A stretch of 17,440 nt of DNA, from NCBI GenBank assembly GCA_000437755.1, contig FR900185.1, positions 107,644 through 125,083 of the forward strand, given 5' to 3'. Shown here one piece after another: positions 7,727-14,978 of the stretch (its first letter is position 1; each line of letters starts with the position of its first letter). A program made the translations under genes and the position numbers. The notes under the pieces were generated by a model. It did no database searches and was not told the origin of the DNA. It worked only from the letters and a program-made list of their open reading frames with translations. The DNA comes from Roseburia sp. CAG:303 (GTDB lineage Bacteria > Bacillota > Clostridia > Lachnospirales > Lachnospiraceae).

Positions 7727-8713
7727 TTAATTCCGGATATGCACATCCAGCTGGTTGTAAGGAATCTCAATTCCCGCATTATCTAAGGTCTTCTTTAACT
7801 GTTCATTCAGTCTGAAATATGCACCCCAGTAATCTTCGGTCTTTACCCAGACACGTAGCACCATGGTAACTTCGCTTGCCGCCAGTTCCAGGATATAAGC
7901 TTCTGCCTCTTTCTCCGGCAGTCTTGCCTGCTCGTCCTGTCCTATCTTCTGAATCAGTTTTCTTGCCTGTTCTACATCACTGTCATAGCTGACACCGATT
8001 TTAATATCCACTCTTCTGGTATCAAATGCAGATGCATTGGTAATATGGGTATTGGAAAGATTACCGTTTGGAATGGTTATCTGCTTATTATCCACTGTAA
8101 TAATAATGGTATAAAACAGATCAATTCTCTGTACCGTTCCTTCTTTTCCGCTGGAACCATCAACAATATAATCTCCTACCTTAAATGGTTTTAACAGGAG
8201 AATCAGCACACCACCGGCGAAGTTTGAGAAACTTCCCTGAAGGGCAAGACCGATGGTCACACCCACACTGGTTAAGAGAGCTACAAACGACGTCGTCTGT
8301 ATTCCTACCTGACCGCAGATAATCACAATCAATATTACATATAAAGCGGCTTTCAGCAGGGAATCCAGGAACTTCTTGACACTGATTTCCACTCCGGCAC
8401 GATCCATAAAACGGTTAAATATCTTTAATATGAATTTAATAATAAATTTTCCCACTACAAAGATTAAAATCGCAATCAGGACATTGATTCCAAATGCAAT
8501 CAGCTTTGGAATATAGCCTTCCATGGTTTCAATAAAGCGGTTTGCACTTTCTACGGCTTCATTCAGATTCTTGGAAACCTCTGCACCTACTTCCTCGATC
8601 ATCTGGCCGGTTGTGGTTTCTTCCGCCAGAGTTGTGGTTTCTTCCACAGCCGACTCTGCCAGCGAACCTGCCGTGGTTGTAACCGCTGCAGAAAATAATG
8701 TGTTTATCATCAT
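7727..8713 (-). CDS. mscS: MscS-family small-conductance mechanosensitive channel
   Basis: The 328-residue membrane channel opens on hypo-osmotic stress to release solutes. Segments: an unusual Thr/Glu-rich N-terminus (about 15-55, VEETTTLAEETTTG); TM1 (about 68-95); TM2 (about 115-134); and a pore helix TM3 (about 140-170) with the Gly/Ala pattern GVTIGLALQGSFSNFAGGV. Then come the beta domain (KPFKVGDYI, residues about 175-183, through IPNGNLSN) and the cytoplasmic alpha/beta domain, which ends IPYNQLDVHI. All core parts are present. The first ATG overlaps the glgB stop by one base (TAATG), with AAAGGA upstream, so translation is probably coupled to glgB. The symbol is by family. Confidence 0.93.
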   Translation of the reverse strand: MMINTLFSAAVTTTAGSLAESAVEETTTLAEETTTGQMIEEVGAEVSKNLNEAVESANRFIETMEGYIPKLIAFGINVLIAILIFVVGKFIIKFILKIFNRFMDRAGVEISVKKFLDSLLKAALYVILIVIICGQVGIQTTSFVALLTSVGVTIGLALQGSFSNFAGGVLILLLKPFKVGDYIVDGSSGKEGTVQRIDLFYTIIITVDNKQITIPNGNLSNTHITNASAFDTRRVDIKIGVSYDSDVEQARKLIQKIGQDEQARLPEKEAEAYILELAASEVTMVLRVWVKTEDYWGAYFRLNEQLKKTLDNAGIEIPYNQLDVHIRN

Positions 8714-10992
8714 TACTTATCCTTTCGTTCGTTCTTTTCCTCTTTTTCCTCTTTTTCCTCTTTTTTCTCTTCTTCCTCTTGTTTTACATATTTCCATACA
8801 GACACCGATACCGGCCCCATCTTGATGCTGATCGAATGTTCTCTTCCGTCACATTCCTCTTCTTTTGCCGTTATCTCCCTCGTGTTTACCATTCCGTATC
8901 CATCGTACTTGTCGTCATCACTGTTGAGGATTTCCTTATATGTTCCAGGATATGGCACACCGAACTTATATCTTGCCTGCGGTATGGTATCAAAATTACA
9001 GAATACAAGCAGGGTATCCTCCGGATTCTCTGTTTTACGGATAAATGCACAGATACTCCTTAAATAGGTTGTATTGTTAATCCATTCAAATCCTTCCGGG
9101 CTCTGATCCAGTGCATACAATGCCGGCTCCGTCTGATAGAGGCGGTTAAGTTCCCGGACAAAATCCTGCATATGTATATGCTTTTCCGCATCAAGGCTTG
9201 CCCAGTCAAGTTCCCTTTCCTCGCTCCATTCACGGTATGCCGCAAACTCCTGTCCCATAAACAATAACTTCTTTCCCGGATGCATGTACATAAAGGTATA
9301 TGCCGCACGCAGATTGGAAAATCTTAAAATCTCTTCTGCTCCAGGCATCTTCTGGATCATGGAGCCTTTGCCGTGAACGACCTCATCATGGGACAGTACC
9401 AGAACAAAATTCTCACTGTATGCATAAATCATACTGAATGTGAGCTGGTTATAATTATCCTTCCTGAAATACGGATCGCATTGCATATATCCGGTAAAAT
9501 CATTCATCCAGCCCATGTTCCACTTAAAGTCAAATCCGAGTCCTTCTTCCGGACTTCCGGTTACCATCGGCCATGCCGTCGATTCCTCGGCGATTACCAC
9601 AGCACCATTTTTCCGTTTCTTAAACTGTGTATTTAGCTCCTTTAAGAAGCTGACTGCATCCAGATTCTCATTTCCTCCGTAAATATTAGCTACCCATTCT
9701 CCATCATTTTTTCCATAATCCAGATATAACATGGAAGCGACCGCATCCATACGGATTCCGTCCGCATGATACTGTTCTGCCCAGAAAAGGGCATTGGCTA
9801 TAAGGAAATTCTTAACCTCCGGTCTGGCATAATTATAAATCAATGTTCCCCAGTGAGGATGTTCTCCCTGTCTCGGATCTGCATGCTCATACAGGCATGT
9901 TCCGTCAAATTTTGCCAGTCCGAATTCATCCTTCGGAAAATGTGCCGGAACCCAGTCTAAAATAACGGCAATTCCCTGCTCATGCATATAATTCATAAAC
10001 CAGGCGAAATCTTCAGGACTTCCGTAACGTGCCGTCGGTGCATAATATCCGGTAACCTGATAGCCCCACGAGCCATCGAACGGATGTTCCATCACTGGCA
10101 TAAGTTCGATATGTGTATAATGCATCTTCTTTACATAATCTGCCAGAAGAGGGGCAATCTCCCTGTAATTATAGAATCTCTCCTTCTCTTCCACACCTTC
10201 CATCTCAGGCTTCTTCCAGGAACCGAGATGAACTTCATAAATGGACATCGGCTGTGATTTGCAGTCCGCATCAAGCCGTTTCTTCATCCACACGTTGTCC
10301 GTCCAGGTAAATTTGCTGATATTGGCAATTATGGATGCATTATCCGGTCTTTTTTGTGCTGCAAATGCATAAGGATCTGCCTTTAAAACAACCTTACCGC
10401 CATATTGCTTTATCTCGTACTTATACAGCTCTCCATCTCCGATCCCTGGAATAAACAGTTCAAATACTCCAGTATCATCAATCCGGTTCATCATATGCTT
10501 CCTGCCGTCCCAGTGATTAAAATCGCCAACAACGCTGACGCGTTCCGCAAACGGAGCCCACACACCGAAGGATACTCCTTTCACACCGTCGATTACTCTC
10601 TTATGCGCACCCAGATACTTGTAGATCTCATAATTTACTCCGGCATTAAAGCTTTTGAGTTCTTCCAGCGGAAGAACACTGTCAAACTGATAGGGATCAT
10701 AGGAAATCGTACTGCTTCCATCTTCGTATTCGGCAATTACCTGATATCTTCCATTATCCGTACCGGAAACCAGTACCGCAAAGAATCCATCGTCCATCTT
10801 TTCTGCCGGATATACCTTTCTTCCTTTCTCAAATTTTACAGAAACACTGACTGCTTCTGGAACATAGAGCTGAATCAGGGTTTTTCCTTTGTATACACTT
10901 GGACCAAGTGTGCACCGCGGACAGTCTAAATCTGCATATTGGATTCCTTCGATATCAGACCAGTCCATCAAATCATATAAATTTTCCTTCAT
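8713..10992 (-). CDS. glgB: 1,4-alpha-glucan (glycogen) branching enzyme
   Basis: GlgB makes alpha-1,6 branches in glycogen. The 759 residues include an N-terminal beta domain (about 20-105), a CBM48 module (about 135-215, SFGVWAPFAERVSVVGDFNHW), the GH13 barrel (about 250-600) and a C-terminal beta domain. The nucleophile is Asp416 in GIRMDAVAS. The acid/base is Glu469 in VIAEESTAW. The stabiliser is Asp536 in SHDEVVHGK. Spacings match E. coli GlgB (405, 458, 526). The ATG at 10992 has GGGAGG seven bases upstream. The last 23 residues are an unusual Lys/Glu tail (KQEEEEKKEEKEEK...) encoded by short tandem repeats. No other glycogen gene is nearby. It leads a probable transcript with mscS and the AraC gene. 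Confidence 0.97.
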   Translation of the reverse strand: MKENLYDLMDWSDIEGIQYADLDCPRCTLGPSVYKGKTLIQLYVPEAVSVSVKFEKGRKVYPAEKMDDGFFAVLVSGTDNGRYQVIAEYEDGSSTISYDPYQFDSVLPLEELKSFNAGVNYEIYKYLGAHKRVIDGVKGVSFGVWAPFAERVSVVGDFNHWDGRKHMMNRIDDTGVFELFIPGIGDGELYKYEIKQYGGKVVLKADPYAFAAQKRPDNASIIANISKFTWTDNVWMKKRLDADCKSQPMSIYEVHLGSWKKPEMEGVEEKERFYNYREIAPLLADYVKKMHYTHIELMPVMEHPFDGSWGYQVTGYYAPTARYGSPEDFAWFMNYMHEQGIAVILDWVPAHFPKDEFGLAKFDGTCLYEHADPRQGEHPHWGTLIYNYARPEVKNFLIANALFWAEQYHADGIRMDAVASMLYLDYGKNDGEWVANIYGGNENLDAVSFLKELNTQFKKRKNGAVVIAEESTAWPMVTGSPEEGLGFDFKWNMGWMNDFTGYMQCDPYFRKDNYNQLTFSMIYAYSENFVLVLSHDEVVHGKGSMIQKMPGAEEILRFSNLRAAYTFMYMHPGKKLLFMGQEFAAYREWSEERELDWASLDAEKHIHMQDFVRELNRLYQTEPALYALDQSPEGFEWINNTTYLRSICAFIRKTENPEDTLLVFCNFDTIPQARYKFGVPYPGTYKEILNSDDDKYDGYGMVNTREITAKEEECDGREHSISIKMGPVSVSVWKYVKQEEEEKKEEKEEKEEKNERKDK
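8718..8782 (-). repeat. Low-complexity GAGGAAAAA-type tandem repeats in the 3' end of glgB
   Basis: On the minus strand the end of glgB is a purine-only tract with 9-base GAGGAAAAA/GAGGAAAAG units and a GAACGAACG run, encoding the Lys/Glu tail. Such tracts change length easily by slippage. A frame change here would move the glgB stop relative to the overlapping mscS start. Confidence 0.8.
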
Positions 10993-11016
10993 TTAAAAGC
11001 CTCCCATATATATTTT

Positions 11017-11044
11017 TTTATATTTTAACACAAAAGGCTGCAAA
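11017..11044 (-). promoter_or_regulatory. Probable glgB promoter
   Basis: On the minus strand TTTGCA (11044-11039) and TATAAA (11022-11017) are 16 bp apart in an A/T-rich 55-bp gap between znuB and glgB. The -10 is close to consensus and the -35 matches four of six. No terminator was found in the gap, so read-through from the zinc operon is also possible. Confidence 0.4.
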
Positions 11045-11047
11045 TGT

Positions 11048-11872
11048 CTATTTACTTCTCACAATTCCAATCAGGGAAAACAATAAAAACATGGTCAGAT
11101 TTGCCAAAACAATGCCTGCACCGGTAGGTATCTCATAGATATATGAAGCCGTAATTCCGATGAAATAACTGATCATGGAAACACAGACGGATGACACAAT
11201 GACTACTTTGAATCTCCGGAACACCCGCATGGAAGTAAGTGCCGGAAAAATAATCAGGCTGGAAATCAGCAGAGTTCCCATGATTCTCATGCCGATTACG
11301 ATCACGATCGCAGTCAGTACGGAGAGCAACGTCTTGTATACACCGACTTTTACCCCGGTCGCCCTCGCAAATGTTTCATCAAAAGTAATTGCAAATATTC
11401 TGTGATAGCAGAACAAGAACAAAACAAGGACAAGGATGCTCATGGCAAGACATACGGCTACATCATCTTTTCCGATGGCAAGAACACTTCCGAACATATA
11501 GCTGTTCAAATCAATGTTCGTACCTTTGGAAAGGGCATTTACCGTGATACCGATGGCAATGGCACTGGAAGAGATCAGTCCGATCGCCGCATCCCCTTTT
11601 ATTTTACTGTTTTCACTGATTCTGAGCAGGAAGAATGCCGCAATGACAACCACAGGAATCGCTACCTTTAAAGGTGCTGCATTGAAAGCAAGCCCCACTG
11701 CCATCGCTCCGAATCCTACATGGGATAATCCATCCCCGATCATGGAATAACGTTTCAGCACAAGGGTAACTCCCAGCATGGAAGCACATAATGCAACCAG
11801 GCCGCCGACGATCATTCCACGCATAATAAAAGAATAGGAAAACATTTCTTTTATGATTGACAGCAAGCTCAT
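11048..11872 (-). CDS. znuB: Zinc/manganese ABC transporter membrane permease (ZnuB-like, ABC-3 family)
   Basis: The 274-residue protein has about eight membrane segments and the features of ABC-3 permeases, including LKRYSMIGDGLSHVGFGAMA (residues 39-58) and ATGVKVG near 171. It forms the membrane channel of the metal importer. I chose the ATG at 11872, one base after the ATPase stop (TAA A ATG) and behind GGAAGGAA. A frame start at 11935 would add 21 basic residues that overlap the ATPase gene and do not look like a permease N-terminus. It is the last gene of the three-gene operon. Zinc is favoured over manganese because the binding protein has a His-rich loop. Confidence 0.93.
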   Translation of the reverse strand: MSLLSIIKEMFSYSFIMRGMIVGGLVALCASMLGVTLVLKRYSMIGDGLSHVGFGAMAVGLAFNAAPLKVAIPVVVIAAFFLLRISENSKIKGDAAIGLISSSAIAIGITVNALSKGTNIDLNSYMFGSVLAIGKDDVAVCLAMSILVLVLFLFCYHRIFAITFDETFARATGVKVGVYKTLLSVLTAIVIVIGMRIMGTLLISSLIIFPALTSMRVFRRFKVVIVSSVCVSMISYFIGITASYIYEIPTGAGIVLANLTMFLLFSLIGIVRSK

Positions 11873-11873
11873 T

Positions 11874-12563
11874 TTATTCCTTCCTTTCCTTCTCATATTC
11901 CGCATATGCTTCCGGTGTCCCAAAAAAATTCTCATTTTTCTTCAGACACAGGATTTTATCCGAATATTTCATTGCATTTTCGATATCATGGGTAACCATG
12001 ATAATTGTAATTCCCATTTCCTTATTCAGCCGTTCGATTAATTCGTACATTTCTTTCATTGCCACAGGATCCAGACCTGTGATTGGCTCATCCAGGAATA
12101 TCATCTTCTCTGTTGCACATAATGCCCTGGCAAGCAGGACACGCTGCTTCTGTCCGCCGGATAAATCGGCAAAGGAGCGGTGCAGCCAGGCTTCCATTCC
12201 CAGCCTTTTCAGATTATTCTTCGCCATCTCCTTGTCTTTCCGGGTGAAAAATGGGGAGAACCCTTTGCTGTTAAGGCATCCGGATAAGACGACTTCAAAC
12301 ACGGATGCCGGAAAATCTTTCTGCAACGGGTTCTGCTGGGAAAGATATCCGATTTTATTTCCTTTAAATCCATTTTCAAAACTGATTTCCCCGGATCTTA
12401 TTTTGATCAGTCCCAACACTGCCTTTAGCAGGGTACTTTTCCCCGCACCATTTTCCCCGATAATACTTACATATTCCCCTTCCTCTACCTGAAAGGAAAG
12501 GTCATTTACAACTGCTTCTTTTTCATATGCAATCGTAACATGTTTACAAACCAGCTGTTTCAT
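11874..12563 (-). CDS. znuC: Zinc/manganese ABC transporter ATP-binding protein (ZnuC-like)
   Basis: The 229-residue ATPase powers the importer. Walker A is GENGAGKST (36-44), the Q-loop is LSQQNP (about 74-79), the ABC signature is LSGGQKQR (134-141), Walker B is MIFLDEP (154-160, catalytic Glu159) and the H-loop His is 192. All key residues are intact and the length is normal for metal-type ABC ATPases. The ATG at 12563 directly follows the znuA stop codon, with GGTGAGG as ribosome binding site, so the genes are translationally coupled. Confidence 0.95.
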   Translation of the reverse strand: MKQLVCKHVTIAYEKEAVVNDLSFQVEEGEYVSIIGENGAGKSTLLKAVLGLIKIRSGEISFENGFKGNKIGYLSQQNPLQKDFPASVFEVVLSGCLNSKGFSPFFTRKDKEMAKNNLKRLGMEAWLHRSFADLSGGQKQRVLLARALCATEKMIFLDEPITGLDPVAMKEMYELIERLNKEMGITIIMVTHDIENAMKYSDKILCLKKNENFFGTPEAYAEYEKERKE

Positions 12564-13520
12564 TTATTCCTCACCTAACCCTGTTTTAAGATTTATCACA
12601 TTCTGCTGCATCAGGCTGACATAGGTTGCACCATTATTAAAATCTTCCAGTGATACATTATGGCAGGAATGAAGCAATAAAGTCGTTCCGCCGATCTCAT
12701 CGGCAATCGCCTGTGCTGCCTTCGGATCGGTCAGTTCCTCATAATATACAACGGAAGCACCATTTTTCTTCATGGCATCCACCATATCAGCCACCAGCTT
12801 TGCACTCGGTTCCGTTTCAGAGGAACAGGAATCGAATGCAGAAAGATATCCGAGACCATATTCTTTTACAAAATATATCATGGCAAACCTGCCACCGAAA
12901 TAAATCGTAGGATTCTTTGCATTTTTCGCAATTTCCGCAAATTCACTGTCCAGTTCCTTTATCTTGCTGATGTATTCTTCTGCATTCTTCTCGTAATATT
13001 CTTTATTTGCAGGATCTTTCTTCTCAATTGCTTTTAAGATATTATTCATCATGATAACCGCATTTTTCGGACTGGTCCAGATATGCGGATCGTATTCATG
13101 GGAATGGCCGTCATCGTCATGATCTTCATGATCTTCGTCGCTTCCGCTCTGAATCAGAGTAATATTCTCCGATGCATCCACTACGGTTACTTTATCAGAT
13201 TCCAGCGATGACAGAATACCCGGAACCCATAATTCCATGTATTCTCCTGTATAGATAAATAAATCTGCCTTATTTATGCTGATGATATCTGCTGGTGACG
13301 GATCATAATCATGTGCCTCGACACCCGGACTCAGCAGGAGTTTTACCTCAGCCTTATCCCCGGCAATCTGCCTTGCGAAATCATAATCCGGGAAAAGCGT
13401 GGTTACTATGGTCAGTTTCTTTTCGTTTGTGGATTCTTTTTTCCCCGCACACGCGGTCAGCGACACAATTGCCGTCAACATGAACAATGCCAGCAATCCT
13501 TTTTTTATTCTTTTTCTCAT
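12564..13520 (-). CDS. znuA: Zinc ABC transporter substrate-binding lipoprotein (ZnuA/AdcA-like)
   Basis: The 318-residue protein is an extracellular metal-binding lipoprotein. The signal peptide ends in the lipobox LTAC, with Cys24 as the lipidated residue. Expected metal ligands are His70 (VEAHDYDPSP) and His146 (DPHIW). Between them is an acidic His-rich loop (residues about 126-144, DEDHEDHDDDGHSHE) typical of zinc-type members. At the place of the third His of E. coli ZnuA (HDAYGY) it has Arg211 (GGRFAMIYF). His284 and His287 (LHSCHN) may compensate. The conserved SETEPS (234-239) is present. The ATG at 13520 follows GGAG. First gene of the operon. Zinc-responsive control is likely, but I could not see a clear Zur or AdcR box. 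Confidence 0.94.
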   Translation of the reverse strand: MRKRIKKGLLALFMLTAIVSLTACAGKKESTNEKKLTIVTTLFPDYDFARQIAGDKAEVKLLLSPGVEAHDYDPSPADIISINKADLFIYTGEYMELWVPGILSSLESDKVTVVDASENITLIQSGSDEDHEDHDDDGHSHEYDPHIWTSPKNAVIMMNNILKAIEKKDPANKEYYEKNAEEYISKIKELDSEFAEIAKNAKNPTIYFGGRFAMIYFVKEYGLGYLSAFDSCSSETEPSAKLVADMVDAMKKNGASVVYYEELTDPKAAQAIADEIGGTTLLLHSCHNVSLEDFNNGATYVSLMQQNVINLKTGLGEE

Positions 13521-13569
13521 CTTCTATCTCCTTTTCAATTTGAAACACAGTCTCATATTCATCTTTTGT

Positions 13570-13598
13570 ATTTTATATTACAACTGCAACTTTGTCAA
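13570..13598 (-). promoter_or_regulatory. Strong sigma-A promoter of the zinc operon
   Basis: On the minus strand a perfect -35 TTGACA (13598-13593) and TAAAAT (13575-13570) are 17 bp apart. They leave a leader of about 40 bases before the znuA ATG at 13520. No obvious palindromic operator overlaps it, although GTTGCAGTTG between the boxes is a short direct repeat. Confidence 0.8.
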
Positions 13599-13610
13599 GG
13601 ATACTTTTCT

Positions 13611-13643
13611 ATATAGAAAAAGCACCTCAAAATGAGATGCTTT
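13611..13643 (-). terminator. Rho-independent terminator after the AspT/SucE-family transporter gene
   Basis: On the minus strand AGCATCTCA pairs with TGAGGTGCT (one G-U pair) around a TTT loop, followed by TTTTC. It starts 16 bp past the transporter stop codon and lies just upstream of the zinc operon promoter. Flanking A and T runs could let it work in both directions. Confidence 0.88.
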
Positions 13644-13656
13644 CTCCGTGTTGTAT

Positions 13657-14877
13657 TTATAGATAAGTCAGGAACTGGGATGCCAGCACGACGGCAACCA
13701 GTGCAATCGGATACGTTGCCGCATATGCCGAAGCAACGTCCGATGTCTCTGCTACTTTGATCAGTGTACCAAGTGCAGGTGTACTGGTCATACCGCCGCA
13801 CAAAGAACCAAGATTGTTTAACAGGCTCATCTTTAATACATATTTTGCAAAAACAAATCCTAATAACATTGGTACAAGTGTCAGGATAGCTCCCCAGAGG
13901 AATACAATAAATCCTTCTTCTTCCAGGGTTGCCACAAATCCGGCACCGCCCTCAATACCAGAACCAATCAGGAACAGAATCAGCCCCAGTTCCTGCATAA
14001 AACTGAGTGTTTTCTTCTCAACCTGTAAATCGATGGAGCCAAGATGTCTGAAATGGCCGATTATTAATCCGGCAAGCAGCGGACCTCCGGTTGTTCCGAG
14101 GGAGAACGATGCACCTCCGCCAAGCGGAATATGGATACTTCCGATAATGATACCGATGGCGATCGCCAGTGCGAATGCTGCAATACCGTCATTGTCGATA
14201 TTAAAAAGACGCTTTTCTTTATGGGCAACATGATCTTCCACGGTAATTAATTTCTTTCGTTCCTCTTCCATATTGGCTTTCAAAAGCTTTGGAACAATCT
14301 GGACAAAGGCTACGACTCCGACCACTCCGAACGGATAGGCAATCGCATATCCAACTGCTACATTATTTCCTGCACCTGCTGCTTCCTGTGCAGCAGAAAG
14401 GGCAGGTGTACTGGTTAAAGCTCCGGCAAGCAGTCCTACCGTAATATCGGAACTGATACCGGTTACCAGTGTAATCAAAGCACACGTGCCGGCACCGCTT
14501 AAAATAATAATCAGGCCAAGCAGTACATAGGATTTTGCATTTTTTACCAGATTATGAAAAAATCCGGGACCTGCAATCAGACCAACTGCAGTTACAAATA
14601 ATACCAGACCGAAGTTCTTAATCATATCAAAATAGGAATCTACGGTAGCTTCGTCCACCGCCCATGTCTGATAATTGTTGAATGCCACTCCTTTGAAATG
14701 GCCTACTACAAGGGCTACCAGAAAGATTGCTGCACTGCCGAGTGATATTCCTTTAATGGATACCCTGCCGAGCAGATATCCAAGCACCATGGTGGTAAAC
14801 AAAAAGAATAACACAATCGTCATCGGCTTCATCTGGTATAAATGGGTACTCAGTACCTCAAACAACTGAACTCTCAT
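13657..14877 (-). CDS. AspT/SucE-family (AAE) dicarboxylate or amino acid exchanger without RCK domains
   Basis: This 406-residue membrane protein is built from two homologous halves, each with about five or six helices. The hallmark TSTPAL is at 155-160 (LLAGALTSTPALSAAQE) and 364-369 (LCGGMTSTPALGTLIK). This marks the aspartate:alanine exchanger family (TC 2.A.81), which includes AspT and the succinate exporter SucE. Full-length members are about 540 residues with two cytoplasmic TrkA-C/RCK domains between the halves. Here only a short charged loop (about 202-225) remains, so ligand-gated control may be absent. The ATG at 14877 follows AAAGGAG. The fumarate reductase genes directly upstream suggest succinate or related dicarboxylate exchange. 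A weak TTGGAA/TATAAG pair lies upstream, but it would give a very short leader. Confidence 0.85.
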   Translation of the reverse strand: MRVQLFEVLSTHLYQMKPMTIVLFFLFTTMVLGYLLGRVSIKGISLGSAAIFLVALVVGHFKGVAFNNYQTWAVDEATVDSYFDMIKNFGLVLFVTAVGLIAGPGFFHNLVKNAKSYVLLGLIIILSGAGTCALITLVTGISSDITVGLLAGALTSTPALSAAQEAAGAGNNVAVGYAIAYPFGVVGVVAFVQIVPKLLKANMEEERKKLITVEDHVAHKEKRLFNIDNDGIAAFALAIAIGIIIGSIHIPLGGGASFSLGTTGGPLLAGLIIGHFRHLGSIDLQVEKKTLSFMQELGLILFLIGSGIEGGAGFVATLEEEGFIVFLWGAILTLVPMLLGFVFAKYVLKMSLLNNLGSLCGGMTSTPALGTLIKVAETSDVASAYAATYPIALVAVVLASQFLTYL

Positions 14878-14934
14878 CTCTTACTCCTTTTACTCTTATA
14901 AATAGTACACTTTCATTTCCAAGCTCTGTCTGAA

Positions 14935-14964
14935 TAAAAACACCCCCGCACAAGCTGGCGGGGG
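14935..14964 (-). terminator. Rho-independent terminator of the fumarate reductase operon
   Basis: On the minus strand CCCCCGC pairs with GCGGGGG around an 8-base loop, followed by TGTTTTTATT. It begins 15 bp past the frdA stop. It separates the reductase genes from the exchanger, which therefore needs its own promoter or read-through. Confidence 0.93.
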
Positions 14965-14978
14965 CATATCATTCTTAC

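Noticed and set aside
10405..10929. Plus-strand open frame (174 codons)
   Set aside because: It is the complement of the glgB N-terminal and CBM48 coding region, with no family resemblance.
10993..11047. Hairpin AGCCT/AGGCT between znuB and glgB as a terminator or attenuator
   Set aside because: The stem is only 5 bp with a loop of about 35 bases, and the distal arm is simply the glgB ribosome binding site region.
11873..11935. Upstream start for the ZnuB-like permease
   Set aside because: It adds 21 basic residues overlapping the ZnuC-like gene. The ATG at 11872 has GGAAGGAA and sits one base after the ZnuC stop.
11857..12492. Plus-strand open frame (211 codons)
   Set aside because: It is antisense to the ZnuC-like gene, whose Walker A, signature and Walker B motifs are all intact on the minus strand.
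14895..14922. TTGGAA/TATAAG promoter for the exchanger gene
   Set aside because: The -10 is only 17 bases from the ATG, so the leader would barely contain the ribosome binding site. Too weak to list as a feature.
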